The notes beneath the pieces are model-generated. The model saw only the letters and a program-made list of their open reading frames with translations, ran no database searches and had not been told where the DNA came from. DNA of 64,000 nucleotides, taken from Saccharum officinarum. Its lineage: Eukaryota > Streptophyta > Magnoliopsida > Poales > Poaceae. Positions 22,008-33,529 of this stretch are shown here, one piece after another. Every line of letters starts with the position of its first letter. The stretch's first letter is position 1. The DNA lies in assembly GCA_020631735.1 (NCBI GenBank), contig CM036199.1:19695553-19759552 (forward strand). The letters run 5' to 3'. A program made the position numbers and the translations under genes.

Positions 22008-24058
22008 TGAAAGTGCATCTAGCCCTTGAAAGTCAAAGTTTGGTTTTGGTAATTAATGACACCAAATTGTTAATGTCATTGTGTCAAGTGAATTGAGTTA
22101 GGCGTAACAACACATGTGATGAAGGAGCAAAGAGCATGATGGTGATGGCCATAAGATCACAAGTGCATGAAGATAAAGATGATGGTGAACATGCACATAG
22201 GTGATGGACAAGGAATTAGGTGATGGACAAGGAATGAGATGATCAAGGCAAAGGTATAATTATAGGATTCTTTTTTGCCGGTCTAAAGATGAGTAGAGAA
22301 GTGATTGACTGGGTTTAGAATTGATAGCCAACTATCAAGAGGAGCAATCACAGTCATCTCATGAATCAAAGTGCTACTAGGTCCATATTCTTGAGCATAT
22401 GCATTTAGGATCTAGTGAGATGCTAACTCCTTGAAAAATATTTGAGAAAATGCTAACACACGAGCACAAGATGGTGATCACTTGGTGGTGTTAGCACATT
22501 TGTAAAGGAGGTGGAGTTTGAGGGGTAGAAAGGGATTTGGGTTCCTCTCTCTCTCCCACCAAGCTTGCGAGGTGGGATTCGGCGCTTTTGTGGAAGTGAA
22601 ACGTCTATTTTCCACTGCGCCAGAGGCAAAGAAACGGAGGCTAAAGGAAGTCACTGGGGTGACCAGATGCGTGATCGGACGCCGAATCGGACGTGGCTGG
22701 CGCGTCTGGTCAGTTCAACCGGCAGGCGCGCGGGGCGAAGTGCGAGGGTTTGTGACCGGAGCGTCCGATCACTTGTGGGACCGGCGCGTCCGGTCACGCA
22801 CCGAGGAGAGCAGCACGGAGGGAAGGATTGATCAGACGCAGTGGCGTATCCGGTCAGTCACGATCGGACGCATCCGGTCGATGAAATCGCTCTGTGGACC
22901 CTTGCTGGACTCAAATCGGACGTCGGGTGTAACGCGTCCGGTCAACTCTAACGTCACGTCCGGTCATGCTTTAACTGAGAAGGTAACGTTTCGTGACCGT
23001 TGGAGATCGAACGAACGAAATTTAAAACGGGACACGTGACGAGCATCGGTGAAGTCGCGCAGGTGCGATCGGACGCTGTGGCCGCGTCCGGTCGATCTGA
23101 CCTGCGCGTCCAGTCAGCGCGCGCAGAGCAGTTTCTTTGTTCCTAATGGCTCTATTCTTTGGAGTGGCTTATAAATATGTGTTTGGCCGGTTTTGGAAAC
23201 TCTCTCTTGGACATTTGGACTCTCCAACATCCTCTTAAGCTGAGCACATCCCCTTCCACTGATCTCCTTGCTTGATTGTGCATCCTAGTAAGATTGAGTG
23301 AGATTCAAGTGCATTGCTTTGAGAGTTGTATCTAGTGGCACTTGATCCATTGAGTTGGCTGCGGATTGCTTGTTACTCTTGGGTATTTCCTGACATCCTA
23401 GACGGCTTGGAGCAGCGGTGGTGTTGAGCTCGTGATTGGAGTTGTTTCGAGCCTCACCAAGTGATTGTGAGGGGTTCTTGAGCCTTCCCGCGGGAGTTTG
23501 CGAATTGGCTATTCTAGTGGAGCTCGTGGCATGGAGGATCCCCATCTTGTGAGTAGATGTGCAGCACCCGCTGAGGGTTTGACTCTTGATAGTCAATTAG
23601 CTCACGATCCATCAAGTGGGTGCATCGCCACAACGAGGACTAGCTTACCAGGAAGCAAGTGAACCTCGGTAAAAATTCTTGTGTCATCTCTTTGCCGAGG
23701 ATTTCATCTTGTGTATGTGATTGCGTTGATTGATTGGTTCAGTGGACATATCTTTACTCATCAACGTCGGTATAACAATCCTAGCTCACTCCTTTGCTTA
23801 CTTATCTACCTTGCTAGGTGTGTAGCTTATTATTCTTTGTCTCTAGCTTGTGTAGTTTTATTCTTGTTTAGGAGTAGAGTTAGTTGTTGGTGTAGTTAGT
23901 GTTTAGCCTTGAACTAGACTTGTGTAGGTGGCTTGCATAGCTTAGTGAGCTAGTGCTAGAATTGCTACGCCGTTTGTTTTACTAACTCACTTGTCTAGTG
24001 AAGCTTGTAGATTTTTAAATAGGCTATTCACCCCCCCTCTAGTCATTGGGACCTTACA
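22008..24058 (+). repeat. Solo LTR, SIRE/Maximus-like Copia type
   Basis: It begins tgaaagtgcatctagccc and ends 'ctattcaccccccctctag...ttaca', the style I know from grass SIRE-lineage LTRs, where the C-rich end comes just before the PBS. It has 'cttataaatatgtg' near 23169 as a TATA candidate. Between about 22670 and 23120 it has a cluster of 'cggacgc' and 'gcgtccggtc' half-sites forming dyads. No internal region follows. A TATA-bearing, differently diverged LTR remnant abuts it on the right. Flanks do not form a clear 5-bp duplication. Confidence 0.55.
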
Positions 24059-26280
24059 GCCCTCTAGTGGATTTTGGTGAATTGAATGACAACACCATTA
24101 AAGGTCTAATAAGTTTGCTAAGTGTTAAAACAGGAAATTGAGTCTATTGCATATACTTGTGGATTGTGTATTAACAACCCAGGTTCAACAAGTAGGCAAA
24201 CTTGATGGTATTCCACATAATGTTGAAATGAAGGCCAGAATTATGTATTGTTGTATTGGAAGATTATGGAAACAATCTAGTTCAAGTAAAAGATAACAAT
24301 GCAAATAGAATCATTGAAATGACTTCTATGTTGTGGGATATCATAGCATTATATGAAAGCAAGCATATTTGGCAAATAGCAAATGAGACATAAGTTGATG
24401 ATTTTGGATTGGTCTCTATAATGGCTTGCTTTGCATGAACAAGAAGAGTTAGATAATGGACTAGCCTTGATCAAGGATTGAAGAATGTGTCAAGAATGCA
24501 TAAGTGAAGAAATACCAAGCAAAGGTCAAATGACAGAGGACACAACTCATGTTGGATATAAGATGGTCTTTACTTTGGTTTGTTTGTATGGATAAAGATC
24601 TGTAAAATCACTTTGTATTAGTTTAATCAAGCTAGAAGTATGAAGATATATATATATTGAAATGAGTGTTAGGAGTGTCAAGCCAAAATGAAAAGGATAC
24701 AAGAAATCATGAATTGGCTTGACCATATTGATGTTGATCCATATATGTCTCTATGTGAGTCAAACTGAAGCTTGATTGATCCCAACATTCATATCTAGAA
24801 GATATTCAAGTAAGGATCACAATATTGAAGAAATGAGTTTTCAATGTATGCTTAATATGATGTGACTTGACTATGGCTTGATAAGTTGAAGATAGCAAGG
24901 AAAGAGCTTCGAGGGACTAAGCGGAGGTGAAGGACAAGCGATTGCTTGAGGACCGAGGTACTATGGCTAAGGTGAAGAAGAGATTACTTGCATTGAGTCA
25001 AGAAACTAATCAAGCTATAAGGAGTCATATTGTGTTGAGGATCAAATCATTAGTAGAAGTAACTCGAAGCCATGGATTGAACTCACATGTGTTGAAATGG
25101 TTCAAGTCACATGCTCAAGGTGTGTTTGCTCAAAGAGAGAAGACAAAGTTGATTGCAATCTCTCATGAAGCGATATTGAGAAGAAATGGCATATGAAGAC
25201 ATTGAAGACTCAAGTGGTTGATATGGTTATTTTCTCTTGATCTTGAGTATAGGTATGCTATACTATCAAGGGAGATGCAATACGAATCATAGACAAGTCT
25301 CAAGTGCTCAAACTAACCGAACCCGAGTGCTAACATGAGAGAAACACATTAGCACAACACTTGCACTTATTTATCTTGGGGCTTGTTCTTTGTAGGGTTG
25401 GATAGCCCTTGAAACAAGCTTTTCGAAAAGTCTAAGATCACTGAAAACGAAGTTCGGAGTAAAAAGTTATGGCGTTTTTTGCGAGGTGGCCTGTGCTGTT
25501 TCAGAGAGCTGTGGTTGTGCCACATTTTGTGAGGCAGTGCTGCACCCCAGCAGTGCCACGCTTCAAGTGCGGTAGTGCTGCACCTTACAGACCATAACAG
25601 CTAGTTTTTGAATTCTAACGGCTAGTTTTTGTGGGGTGGCTATATATACTCATCCCACTCTCCTAGTTTGGTTGCTGATATTCTAAACATTCCGAACCCT
25701 TTCCAAGCCTTGTGAGAGCTCTCTCTAACCCCTCTGTTTGTGAGAGTGGGTGATTAGTGATTGATTAAGTGTTAGAGAGCTGATTAGAGCAAGCCAAACC
25801 TTGAGCACTTGTTGGGCTGCGTCGAGCATTCGTTGCGCATTCGTTACTCTTGGAGGTGAAGCCTCCTAGACGGCTAGGCGTCGCCCGGCAAGCTCCCATG
25901 CTTGTGGTGAGCTGTGAAAATGTTTGTAATCATCCATTGATCTAGTGAAATCACCCCTCATCTCAAGAGTTCACTCTCTTGACTTAAGAACGAGAAGATG
26001 GGTTGCAAAGCCCAAGCCTTAGTGGTTGCCTCAACAACGTGGACATAGGCAGGCCTTGGTGGCGAGCTGAACCATGGGATAAATCTTGTATTTTGTCTCC
26101 TTATGTTTTGAATTGCATTATTTGTGTTCCACTCGATCTACTTGGTTGTGAGTGTTTGTGAGTGCAGGTACTTGGTGAACTTGTCACTGGACATCTCTAG
26201 TACATCTCTATCAAGTTTGGTCTGTGTTGAACTCTCTAAAAGGGTGAGTGTTGATGCTAGTTAACAACCATCATGAACTG
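24059..26280 (+). repeat. Second, older LTR remnant of the same general type
   Basis: It opens 'gccctctagtggattttggtgaattgaatgac', similar in layout to the LTR at 22008. It has 'ggctatatatactcatccc' near 25640 as TATA and then a transcribed-region-like stretch (25680-26250) including 'cctcctagacggctaggcg'. No coding region. It is adjacent to the solo LTR, with the junction inside related sequence, so a nested insertion or unequal recombination between LTRs is likely. Confidence 0.45.
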
Positions 26281-27639
26281 TCAACTTAACTCAAAATAAC
26301 TGCATAAAAGGAATCACCAACATAGAATAGGGGTTAAACTGATAGAATTCCATTAGTTTTGGTGAATCTGTGTTTCGCAGGGATTAAACAAGAAAAGAGT
26401 AAAAGATGACCCACATGTCGGACTAAAAAGTATATTCTATGCGGAAACCAAGTCAAGAAGATTCTAGAAAACACGAGAAAGCGAGCCACCAAAGGGGGGC
26501 CCACTTGGCATTCACCCAGGTCGACGGACCCAGGTGGGTCTCACCTATTAGCCTCCTTCGTAAGTCGGTTCTCCACCGCCTTAGGGTTTTCATCTTTGCT
26601 GTTGATTGAAGTCAGTTTGATCCGAGGGCTCTGGTTCATTCCACCGACCTATATAAGCAGGACCTTACCCTAGGTCAAAGCATCCTTATCATGGGTAGAA
26701 ATCCCAAGCCTCCTCTACAATCAAGAAACCCTAGATAGGATCAAGAGTCAATCATTCAAGAGGAGATTAGTCTTGTAGTCTTCCAAAGATTAAGACTAGT
26801 CTTATTTTAAAATAGAGAGATAGAGTGTTAGGGAAGAGATTAGAGTTGCCGGCCTATCGGTGGCTTCTCTATGGTTTGTACCTACGAGATCAAGTTCCAT
26901 TGAAGCTTGATTATGAGATTTCTCTGGTATTCAACTTCTAATTCAAGTAAGTAACATTGTTATTATTGTTCTTTCGGTTTGTGACTCTTTTTTAGTACTT
27001 TAATCTTGGTAGCTTCTTGATTGAAGTAGTAACTCTAGTGTAAGCATGGTGCTTAGACTCGGTTGCTCGTAGATGCACCCTACTTTTCGGATCAGTGGTA
27101 GCTCGCGAGGGTAACTTTATAGCATCGTTGAATCTTTCATAGTCCACCTCCTATTTGTAGGACAAGTAGGACTTGGTTGCTAAGGAAAGCATCCTCTGCT
27201 GGTGTCTTTTCTTAAGTAATGTCTCCATTGGAACAATCATAGCATAGCTTGCGAAGGTTAGAACTAGAGACCTTAGTGATCTTCCCTATATCCCTGTCTC
27301 TTCCGTCCTTGTTGCTGCTCAAGGGTTAATTTTAGACTTAGTTTCTCACACGTTTTCCCTGTGGTAAAATATAAATAACGATACTCTGGAATACTCTCAG
27401 GTGAAGTGTTACATTGGTAGTGCGCTTGTGGATAACCTTATTTTCTTATGTACATTTAATTCATATTAACAAGCATTTCTAGCTCCGTTGCCGGGGAAAA
27501 CGGTTGTTGAGATAACTTCGAACCTAGCTTAACCTTGTATTATATTTTTATCCTTTTCATTTTCCTTTTTAGTTTTTCATCCTTATGGATGCCATAGATT
27601 CCACTCCCATCTACCAATATGATGCACCCACGAGCACTA

Positions 27640-28312
27640 GCCATAGGCCAAAAGAATAATCAAAGCCTATCGTAACACCTGTCTATGAGTTACGCCCGTG
27701 TTTGGTTGCAATGGTCTATAACCAATCTTTTTTAGGAAAGGTAGACGAAAATCCTTATTTTCACCTACAAGAGTTCGAACAGGCCTGTGATTGCCTCTGC
27801 ATAGAGGGCATGTCCGATGAAACCTTAAGATGAAAGCTTTTTCCTTTCTCTTTGAAGGGAAGAGCTAAAGAATGGTATAATCAAACTGTACAGAAGAAAC
27901 AGGGAAATTGGGGAACTTTACGTTCTAGCTTTTGCTTAGACTTCTTTCCCATCTCTAAAGTAGTTAGCCTTAAAGCCAAGGTCCTATCTTTTAAACAAGA
28001 AGATAATGAATCTTTGGCTGCATCCTAGGAATGTTTTAACTCTCTTATAGACTCTAGACCAGACTTAGCCTTACAAGACCCTATTCTTCTTCAACACTTC
28101 TACATGAGCCTTAAAAAGAAAACCTCAAAGTTTCTTAACGTAGCTTCAGGAGGATCATTCTTGCACATTTCTACCACGAAAGCAAGAAAGATCCTAGACA
28201 AAATTCTAGCAGATAAACCTGAAGAACCACCGGAAGAGAATCCTTTAGAGGAAGAATCTCAGATAGCTGAACCTAAACTTTTGCATATCCATCACAAACC
28301 TCAGCTATCCTA
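27640..28312 (+). pseudogene. Athila-like gag remnant with four in-frame stops
   Basis: One frame shows a recognisable gag core: NPYFHLQEFEQACD, then LFPFSLKGRAKEWY, later FFPISKVVSLKAKVLSFKQ and FYMSLKKKTSKFLN with GGSF. These match the order of motifs in Athila gag (ENP..HL..F, LFPFSL...A..W, FFP..K, FY.GL). The frame is broken by stops just before the first motif, before LFPFSL, near 28028 and at 28310, so no functional gag can be made. The last 70 codons (28104-28313) remain open. Confidence 0.7.
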
Positions 28313-28357
28313 ATTTTTGAGCCACCAGGAAAGGAGGAAACTCCAATTTTAGACTTT

Positions 28358-28888
28358 ATGCTCAATTTCGAGGATGAACTTTTTATTGAATACGAAAACA
28401 CCTCGAATTACTACTCTATAAGGAAGCCCCAGGAGTCTAAGAAATCATCACTCCAAAAAGAACCTCTAGATCCTTCTGAGGAAGCTTTTCTTAAAGGGAC
28501 TATGAAAGAGTTAGTGTCCATCATAAGCAATGAATGGTTAGAAGAATCAGAGGTTTCCTCTGATGTGATCCGCCTGGATTCACCTTCTATCTCGATTCAT
28601 TGCCAAATTCATAAAGGCCCTTTCAAAGCCCTTTATAATCCAGTTATGGGTGTTAATATCATGTCTGTATCATTTGCTCATGACTTATTAAGGCACATGC
28701 CATTAACCTCAACAACAAAGCTATTGAAAAACCCTTCAGGACACATTGTCCCAAGTTTAGAAATTTTGTATGTGCTCCTTATCCAGGTAAAAGGCACCAT
28801 GGTTCATTTGAGCTTTTATATTTTTGATATCATAGAATTTGACCTGTTGATAGGACAACCAATTGAAAGGCTTATTCAAGAAGGATAA
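28358..28888 (+). CDS. Protease-region ORF of the Athila-like element, catalytic Asp lost
   Basis: A 176-codon ORF. Its second half follows the layout of an Athila aspartic protease: FKALYNPVMGVNIMS in the place of the active-site loop, LLKNPSGHIVPSLEILYVLLIQVKG, then FDLLIGQPI in the place of the ILGRPF block. The usual D-(T/S)-G triad is replaced by NPVMG, so it cannot be a normal aspartic protease. The first half is charged with a low-complexity acidic linker. It is probably a relic kept open by chance. A derived non-catalytic role is possible but unsupported. Confidence 0.55.
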   Translation: MLNFEDELFIEYENTSNYYSIRKPQESKKSSLQKEPLDPSEEAFLKGTMKELVSIISNEWLEESEVSSDVIRLDSPSISIHCQIHKGPFKALYNPVMGVNIMSVSFAHDLLRHMPLTSTTKLLKNPSGHIVPSLEILYVLLIQVKGTMVHLSFYIFDIIEFDLLIGQPIERLIQEG

Positions 28889-29220
28889 ATAGGAAAATTG
28901 AATATTCACCTTGGAAAAACTTTAAACTCCTTTGTCCATCACTCATTCTTTAAATGCTAAGACTGAGTCATGTCCTGAGCCTGATCCAATTAAAGAGGAT
29001 AAGGTAGCATCTCTTGAATACTTAATCGAACCCAACCTTGAAGATGTTAATTGAACCCACCTTGAAGATGATGTTGAGTTCTTCATCGAGGAAGAAGACG
29101 ATGGTCCACTAGAACCTGAACTTCTCGATGAATTGCCACAACCACCTAAACCTCCCATTGAGCTTGAACCTCCCATACTAACACGCATACACATGTACAT
29201 TAATTTCCTTCAAGACATGT

Positions 29221-30208
29221 TTTAATGTTCCCTTAATCAGTCCCTCAAAAAAATGGCTTATCTTCTATTAGCAATATATATAAGTGGGCTGGAGTGGACT
29301 TTCTTATCTAAGGACCTTTTCCCTATAAAAAATTTATGGTAAGTGGGCCTTGACTGGTGGGGTTTCAGTTTATATGTCCTAAAATGAAGACCATCTTTTA
29401 GTAATCCAGCTGAACTTTACATGTTTAATTACTCCACTGGCTTGACCATGTTTCTATGATATGGATTGACTGGGTAGCAGGAAGAACCCTTTCATCCATA
29501 GACTACTTCCTAGGTTCTACTTGCATGATTACAATAATACCGGGTTCCCTCTTTTATAGAGACGACTGACTTGACTTCTAAGAAAATATCCTCAATATAA
29601 CTTATCTCTTTCCTAACAAACCAAATCAATGTAATCTAATTTGTCGGGCACTGAGCACGCGGTCCTGTCCACGCGCCACAGTACCGCGTGGGCCCCTGGG
29701 CCGGCTACACTTGCCATAACATTCTAATTTAGACTACCAAGCAATTGTACTGCATGCTTAACAATTTGTAAAAAATAAGGGATTGCTGAGAATCGCCTTT
29801 GAGAAATGCATCTACATGTTCTTAAATTGACAAGCAAGATATCCTGAGAAACAATCAAAATTTGTCAAAAATTCTACTGTGGGCCCTGATCGCCTAAAGC
29901 AAATTCCAGGAATGAGAAATAATCAAAATTTTGTCACGATACTGAATCCCAAATGCACATTCCCTGCTGCTTAGACCCTAAGGTCATCAGGATTTGAGGT
30001 TACACAACTGTAGGGATTTTTTTTTAAAAAATCTTTTGTTTAAAGCATCTACAGTTCCAATTCAATGCTTATTTGTTTTATCTCCACCTTCCTCATGCTT
30101 GCTTCTGAAAGACTGTTCACCTTACTCGCTGTGATTAGCTTAGATGACCATTCTATCTGACTTTTTGATATCAGCGGAGGAGTTTGTCGTGGATAGGAAG
30201 CTCCTTGA
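29221..30208. other. Unassigned, partly element-derived
   Basis: The stretch to about 29640 ('aagtgggctggagtggac' and 'aagtgggccttgactgg' recur) looks like a retroelement 3' region. After that the sequence is anonymous AT-rich DNA. No gene seen. Confidence 0.4.
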
Positions 30209-30346
30209 GGCTTTGTTTGGATGCACATGTATTCATCTAAATCCACGTGTGTTGAAGTGGATTGGACTGGAATTAAACTAAATTTCATTTCATTCCACTC
30301 CAACACATGTAGATTGAAGTGAATACACATACATCCAAACAAGGCC
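30209..30346. mobile_element. 138-bp palindromic MITE with GGCYTTGTTTGGATG termini
   Basis: The ends ggctttgtttggatgcacatg and the reverse complement of the right end (ggccttgtttggatgtatgtg) agree over about 30 bp, and the arms continue to pair toward the centre. It is bordered by tga on both sides, a possible 3-bp duplication. Size, palindromy and termini fit a Tourist-like MITE. Confidence 0.72.
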
Positions 30347-31482
30347 TGAAGAAGCTTCTGAGCAGCAGCATAGAGGTAACATGCATGTACAACCCAGAGA
30401 CTAAAAAACGTGGCATCCCATAACTGTTCTTGGTGGTATTATGCAGCTAATTAGAAGCTAGAGCGCCCATGGTTTCCATGCCCGTGGCACTACAGGATAC
30501 ATCTCAGGTACATCATCGGATCAAGTTATGTATTTCCTGTAGCCTACTGCTATGGCATGTAAAACGATAACTTCATACAGCTTCTTCGTTAGGAACCTCT
30601 GATTTCGACGACTATGGCTGGGAGTCTGATTGAAGCTGGAAGGTTTGTTGCGGGAAGCATGACCACTTCAGGAATTATGTCCAAAGCAGCCTCTAGAGCA
30701 GCTACTGCTTCCCCTGCATAATATCGCTAGCACATAACATTCATGTAGTGTCTTTTGAGCACTGTGACTTATCTCCTATATGTATGGTATGATATACTTT
30801 CACATCTCAGCTTGGAAACTATGACGGTTATCGTACTGTTAGTGCTATTAATGTGATGTATGGTACCTGTGGCGTTTAGCTATCTTTGTCTTTGTGGACC
30901 GGCTTTACCCTCCTTGCTATATGATTTTCCAGCCAAGTAGCTACGCTATAGTTGTTGTTTAGCCCTTGTTAGGAGTACTTGGTTTATCCATTTTCTTGTG
31001 TTTACATCTAGTTTGAATATATTTTTTATATTGACCATATCATATTTTAGTCACATCCATCTCAATCATAGAGTTTATAGTTACCAAAACAATGTCTGTA
31101 GGGATTAATTCTGCGAAGGCCTTCTTTTGGGCGCGAGCAGCACGGATGGAAATTCTGAACACCACCATAAAATTCTGAACGAGGCCTACTGTTGGTCAAG
31201 GAGCACAAGGCTGGAGTTTCCGAGCATATAGGAAAAGTTCCGGTGGAGCTGTTTCAGGCGCAGCGAAGGAGCAATGGAAGATTGGACTTGATCAACAAAG
31301 GAGTGAACTTCTACATAAATATATGGGCTTATAAAGACTAAATTTGCAAGAGGATGACTAACCAACAAGCAACAATACATAAATATAGGCATCTCTTGCA
31401 AATTAGATCAAAGATCAAGAATCAAATCTTTTCAAAATTGCACACAATGCTTTTGAAAGCCTAGCACTGAAAATTAGCAAAT
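30347..31482. other. Unassigned intergenic sequence
   Basis: No gene, RNA gene or named repeat could be recognised. Confidence 0.4.
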
Positions 31483-31570
31483 CTTAATACTTTCAGTTTC
31501 AATATTATTTCTAGTATCCACTATCCACCTGGTGGATACTAGTAATAATATTGAAACTAAAAGTATTAAG
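31483..31570. repeat. Near-perfect 39-bp hairpin, 10-base loop
   Basis: The left arm cttaatactttcagtttcaa... and the right arm pair over 39 bp with two mismatches around the loop tatccacctg. It could be a very short fold-back element or the stem of a small-RNA precursor. Nothing in the flanks decides between these. Confidence 0.75.
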
Positions 31571-31579
31571 AATCAACTT

Positions 31580-31918
31580 GACAAGGATTAAACTGATGCA
31601 CTGATGCTCCAGCAAGAGTTGTCATCGGAGGCACCCTGTGCAAGACCTGAAGGAGGGCTGGTGAATGAACTTAGAGCTCTAGTAGATTCAAACTTTTCCT
31701 CTTTTGTTTGCTTGTTTAAAAGAAGAGAGTGTAATAGAGCTGCACATGCCTTGGCAGATTTGGGTTATGAGTGTGTGGAAGGGGAAGATCTGATTACTAG
31801 CTCCGTCCGAACGTTGTAAATGTTATTGTCACTGCTGATCGTTTGGCAGTTGAGTAATGGAATTTTCCAGTGTCAAAAAAAGAAAAAGAAAAAAAAAAGA
31901 AAAAGAAAAAGAAAAACC
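31580..31918 (+). mobile_element. 5'-truncated LINE end (RNase H-like domain and A-rich tail)
   Basis: The ORF at 31604-31819 (71 codons) ends with FKRRECNRAAHALADLGYEC, the conserved C-terminal end (R..N.AAH.LA..G) of the RNase H-like domain found in plant non-LTR retroelements. It is followed by a short tail, 'gagtaatggaattttcc', and an A-rich run with (AAAAAG) repeats at 31876-31916. That is the arrangement of a LINE 3' end, with 5' truncation as is usual. It lies in what corresponds to the intron of the decayed ubiquitin-like gene copy. Confidence 0.68.
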
Positions 31919-31978
31919 AAACCAAATACGAGAAATTGGGTTGGAGATCTAACGCGTGCTCGTGGGAAAAGGTTGCAG

Positions 31979-32189
31979 AGGAGCTGAAGGTGGTGAAGTC
32001 CATGGTGACGGGGCTTGAGCCCTGGGAGCAGAGGCTGCTGTTCAGGGGCAAGGAGAGGCAAGACGGCGACCACCTCCACATGTCGTGTGAGGGACAGGGA
32101 CGAGTGCTGATCCTCGAGGGACATGAAGCTCCGGGCCACACTCGTGGCCCAGACCTCGCAGCCCATACCAGCCTTTCATTAAGTTGTAG
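31979..32189 (+). pseudogene. Decayed exon 2 of a second ubiquitin-like (BAG-type) gene
   Basis: It is nearly the same as 19937-20166: GAGCTGAAGGTGGTG, then CTGTTCAGGGGCAAGGAGAG. Even the intron end before it is related (aacgcgtg...gttgcag). It has lost about 19 bases in several places, including the segment for the DPALK stretch, so the frame shifts and no intact ubiquitin-like fold can be made. No exon 1 is found upstream, where a LINE tail sits instead. It is a remnant of a tandem duplication. Confidence 0.82.
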
Positions 32190-32714
32190 GGCGGCCCGCC
32201 GCATGTCTCGCTAGCTGCTTCCTTAGTGGTTACTGCTTAGAGCTAATCAATCAATCCCCATCATCAGCTGGTCAGGCTACTCTTAACAGATACTAATCAG
32301 CTGATTGTTTTATTAATATTGCTAAAAGCCTTATGCTGGCGGCTTAATCAAGTATGTATGGTGTGATGTGATATGCTGCTCCTGATCGCTGACCGAACGC
32401 CATGAACAAGTGCTATGTACCACTTCCACTCCATGTCAGAGATTTAGAGTACTGCTACTACTTCAGCTGAGTTACTGTGTCAGTGGAGCTACTTGCACTT
32501 GCAAGTGCCAAGTGTGGTGTGTGGGCTTTGGTTATTGCCATGGAATGGCATGCTAAGTTTGTTGGATTTGGAAAGATGCAAAGCTTAGATTGTGCCTGCG
32601 ACTTATTAATTTGGAATGCATGGGTGGAGATGGAATATTATTGCATCAAAGATTCAAGAACCCTATCATAGTATATCATGTTATTTTTCATGCTCACGAG
32701 CCCACGTTCTCGTG
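32190..32714. other. 3' flank of the decayed gene copy
   Basis: It shares scattered blocks with 20170-20460 ('catgctaagttt', 'atgcaaa', 'gcctgc'). No gene. It runs into an assembly gap. Confidence 0.5.
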
Positions 32715-32814
32715 NNNNNNNNNNNNNNNNNNNNNNNNNNNNNNNNNNNNNNNNNNNNNNNNNNNNNNNNNNNNNNNNNNNNNNNNNNNNNNNNNNNNNN
32801 NNNNNNNNNNNNNN
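32715..32814. other. Assembly gap (100 N)
   Basis: Exactly 100 N, a placeholder of unknown true length. The 3' LTR expected for the Retand-type element would lie in or beyond it. Confidence 0.99.
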
Positions 32815-33526
32815 TCGCCTGCCGACGACGAAGGCCTGTGAGCCAAATCTGGGCATGAAGGCCCATGTAATAAGTTAGTATTTTGAACTTTGAATCGTGG
32901 TGGCCGCGGAGGCCTAAAAGACTCGAAACATAAACCGTTCGCGGTTGATTCAGTTTTACTCGAGCTTTTCTTCCCTTTATCGCACGGATCGTGTTTCTCG
33001 CGTGATGATTACTAGCGCGCAGCTACATCCTTTGGCGTAAGGGAGCGAGTGGAGGTACCGTAGCCTCGGAGGCGTAAGTGATCTCGCGGCTCGACTGCCC
33101 CTCGAGCTTCAGGGGTGATGTTGCGGCCTAGTAAATCGTGTGAGAGCCTGATCTAAGCGACAGGGGTATGTTCTTTTTTAATTTTAGGAACCGTTTTAGA
33201 TCTTCTCGGCGTGAAGGCGTACCTCTAAAAGGCGTAAGGGTTGAGTGGAGGTACCGTAGCCTCGGAGGCATAGGTGATGCTCCAGACTCGAGAGCCCTTT
33301 CGAACCTAAGGGTGCTCTTTCAGCGAAGTCGATCTAAGAAGTGGTTCTTAAATTTTTTAAAAAAGAGCATAAGTTTTTCGGGGACCGGGGTTCCCCCCTT
33401 GCAGCCCCCGAGGGAGGGTCGACTCTGGGAGTGCAGGGTCGATCCTTCCTCATTACGAAACGAAACATTTTGAACATCGCTGTATTCTTTATTGACGAAA
33501 AAGGAAATACAGAGCCTCGAGGCTTT
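32815..33526 (-). other. 3' untranslated region of the Retand-type element
   Basis: Non-coding, with a duplicated segment 'ggaggtaccgtagcctcggaggc' (near 33050 and 33247) and a block 'ggggttccccccttgcagcccccgaggg' near 33383-33415. I see no LTR before the gap. Confidence 0.55.
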
Positions 33527-33529
33527 TTA

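Larger units (their letters stand above)
26340..29220 (+). mobile_element. Athila-like Ty3/gypsy element, 5' part only, degenerate
   Basis: A candidate LTR starts tgatagaattccattag (26340). It ends either at gtgttaca (27413) or at aagca (27475). The stretch tagctccgttgccgggga at 27480-27497 resembles the Athila primer site (consensus start TGGCGCCGTTGCC). A gag remnant (27640-28310) and a protease-like ORF (28358-28888) follow, and then an acidic/proline-rich segment to about 29220. RT, RNase H, integrase and the second LTR are missing. The lineage is inferred from the gag pattern and the primer site. Confidence 0.6.

Noticed and set aside
22518..23039. 173-codon ORF in the SIRE-like LTR
   Set aside because: Runs through the repeated dyads and changes character with them; no known domain; LTR context.
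24927..25196. 89-codon ORF
   Set aside because: Inside an LTR remnant, no domain, no supporting signals.
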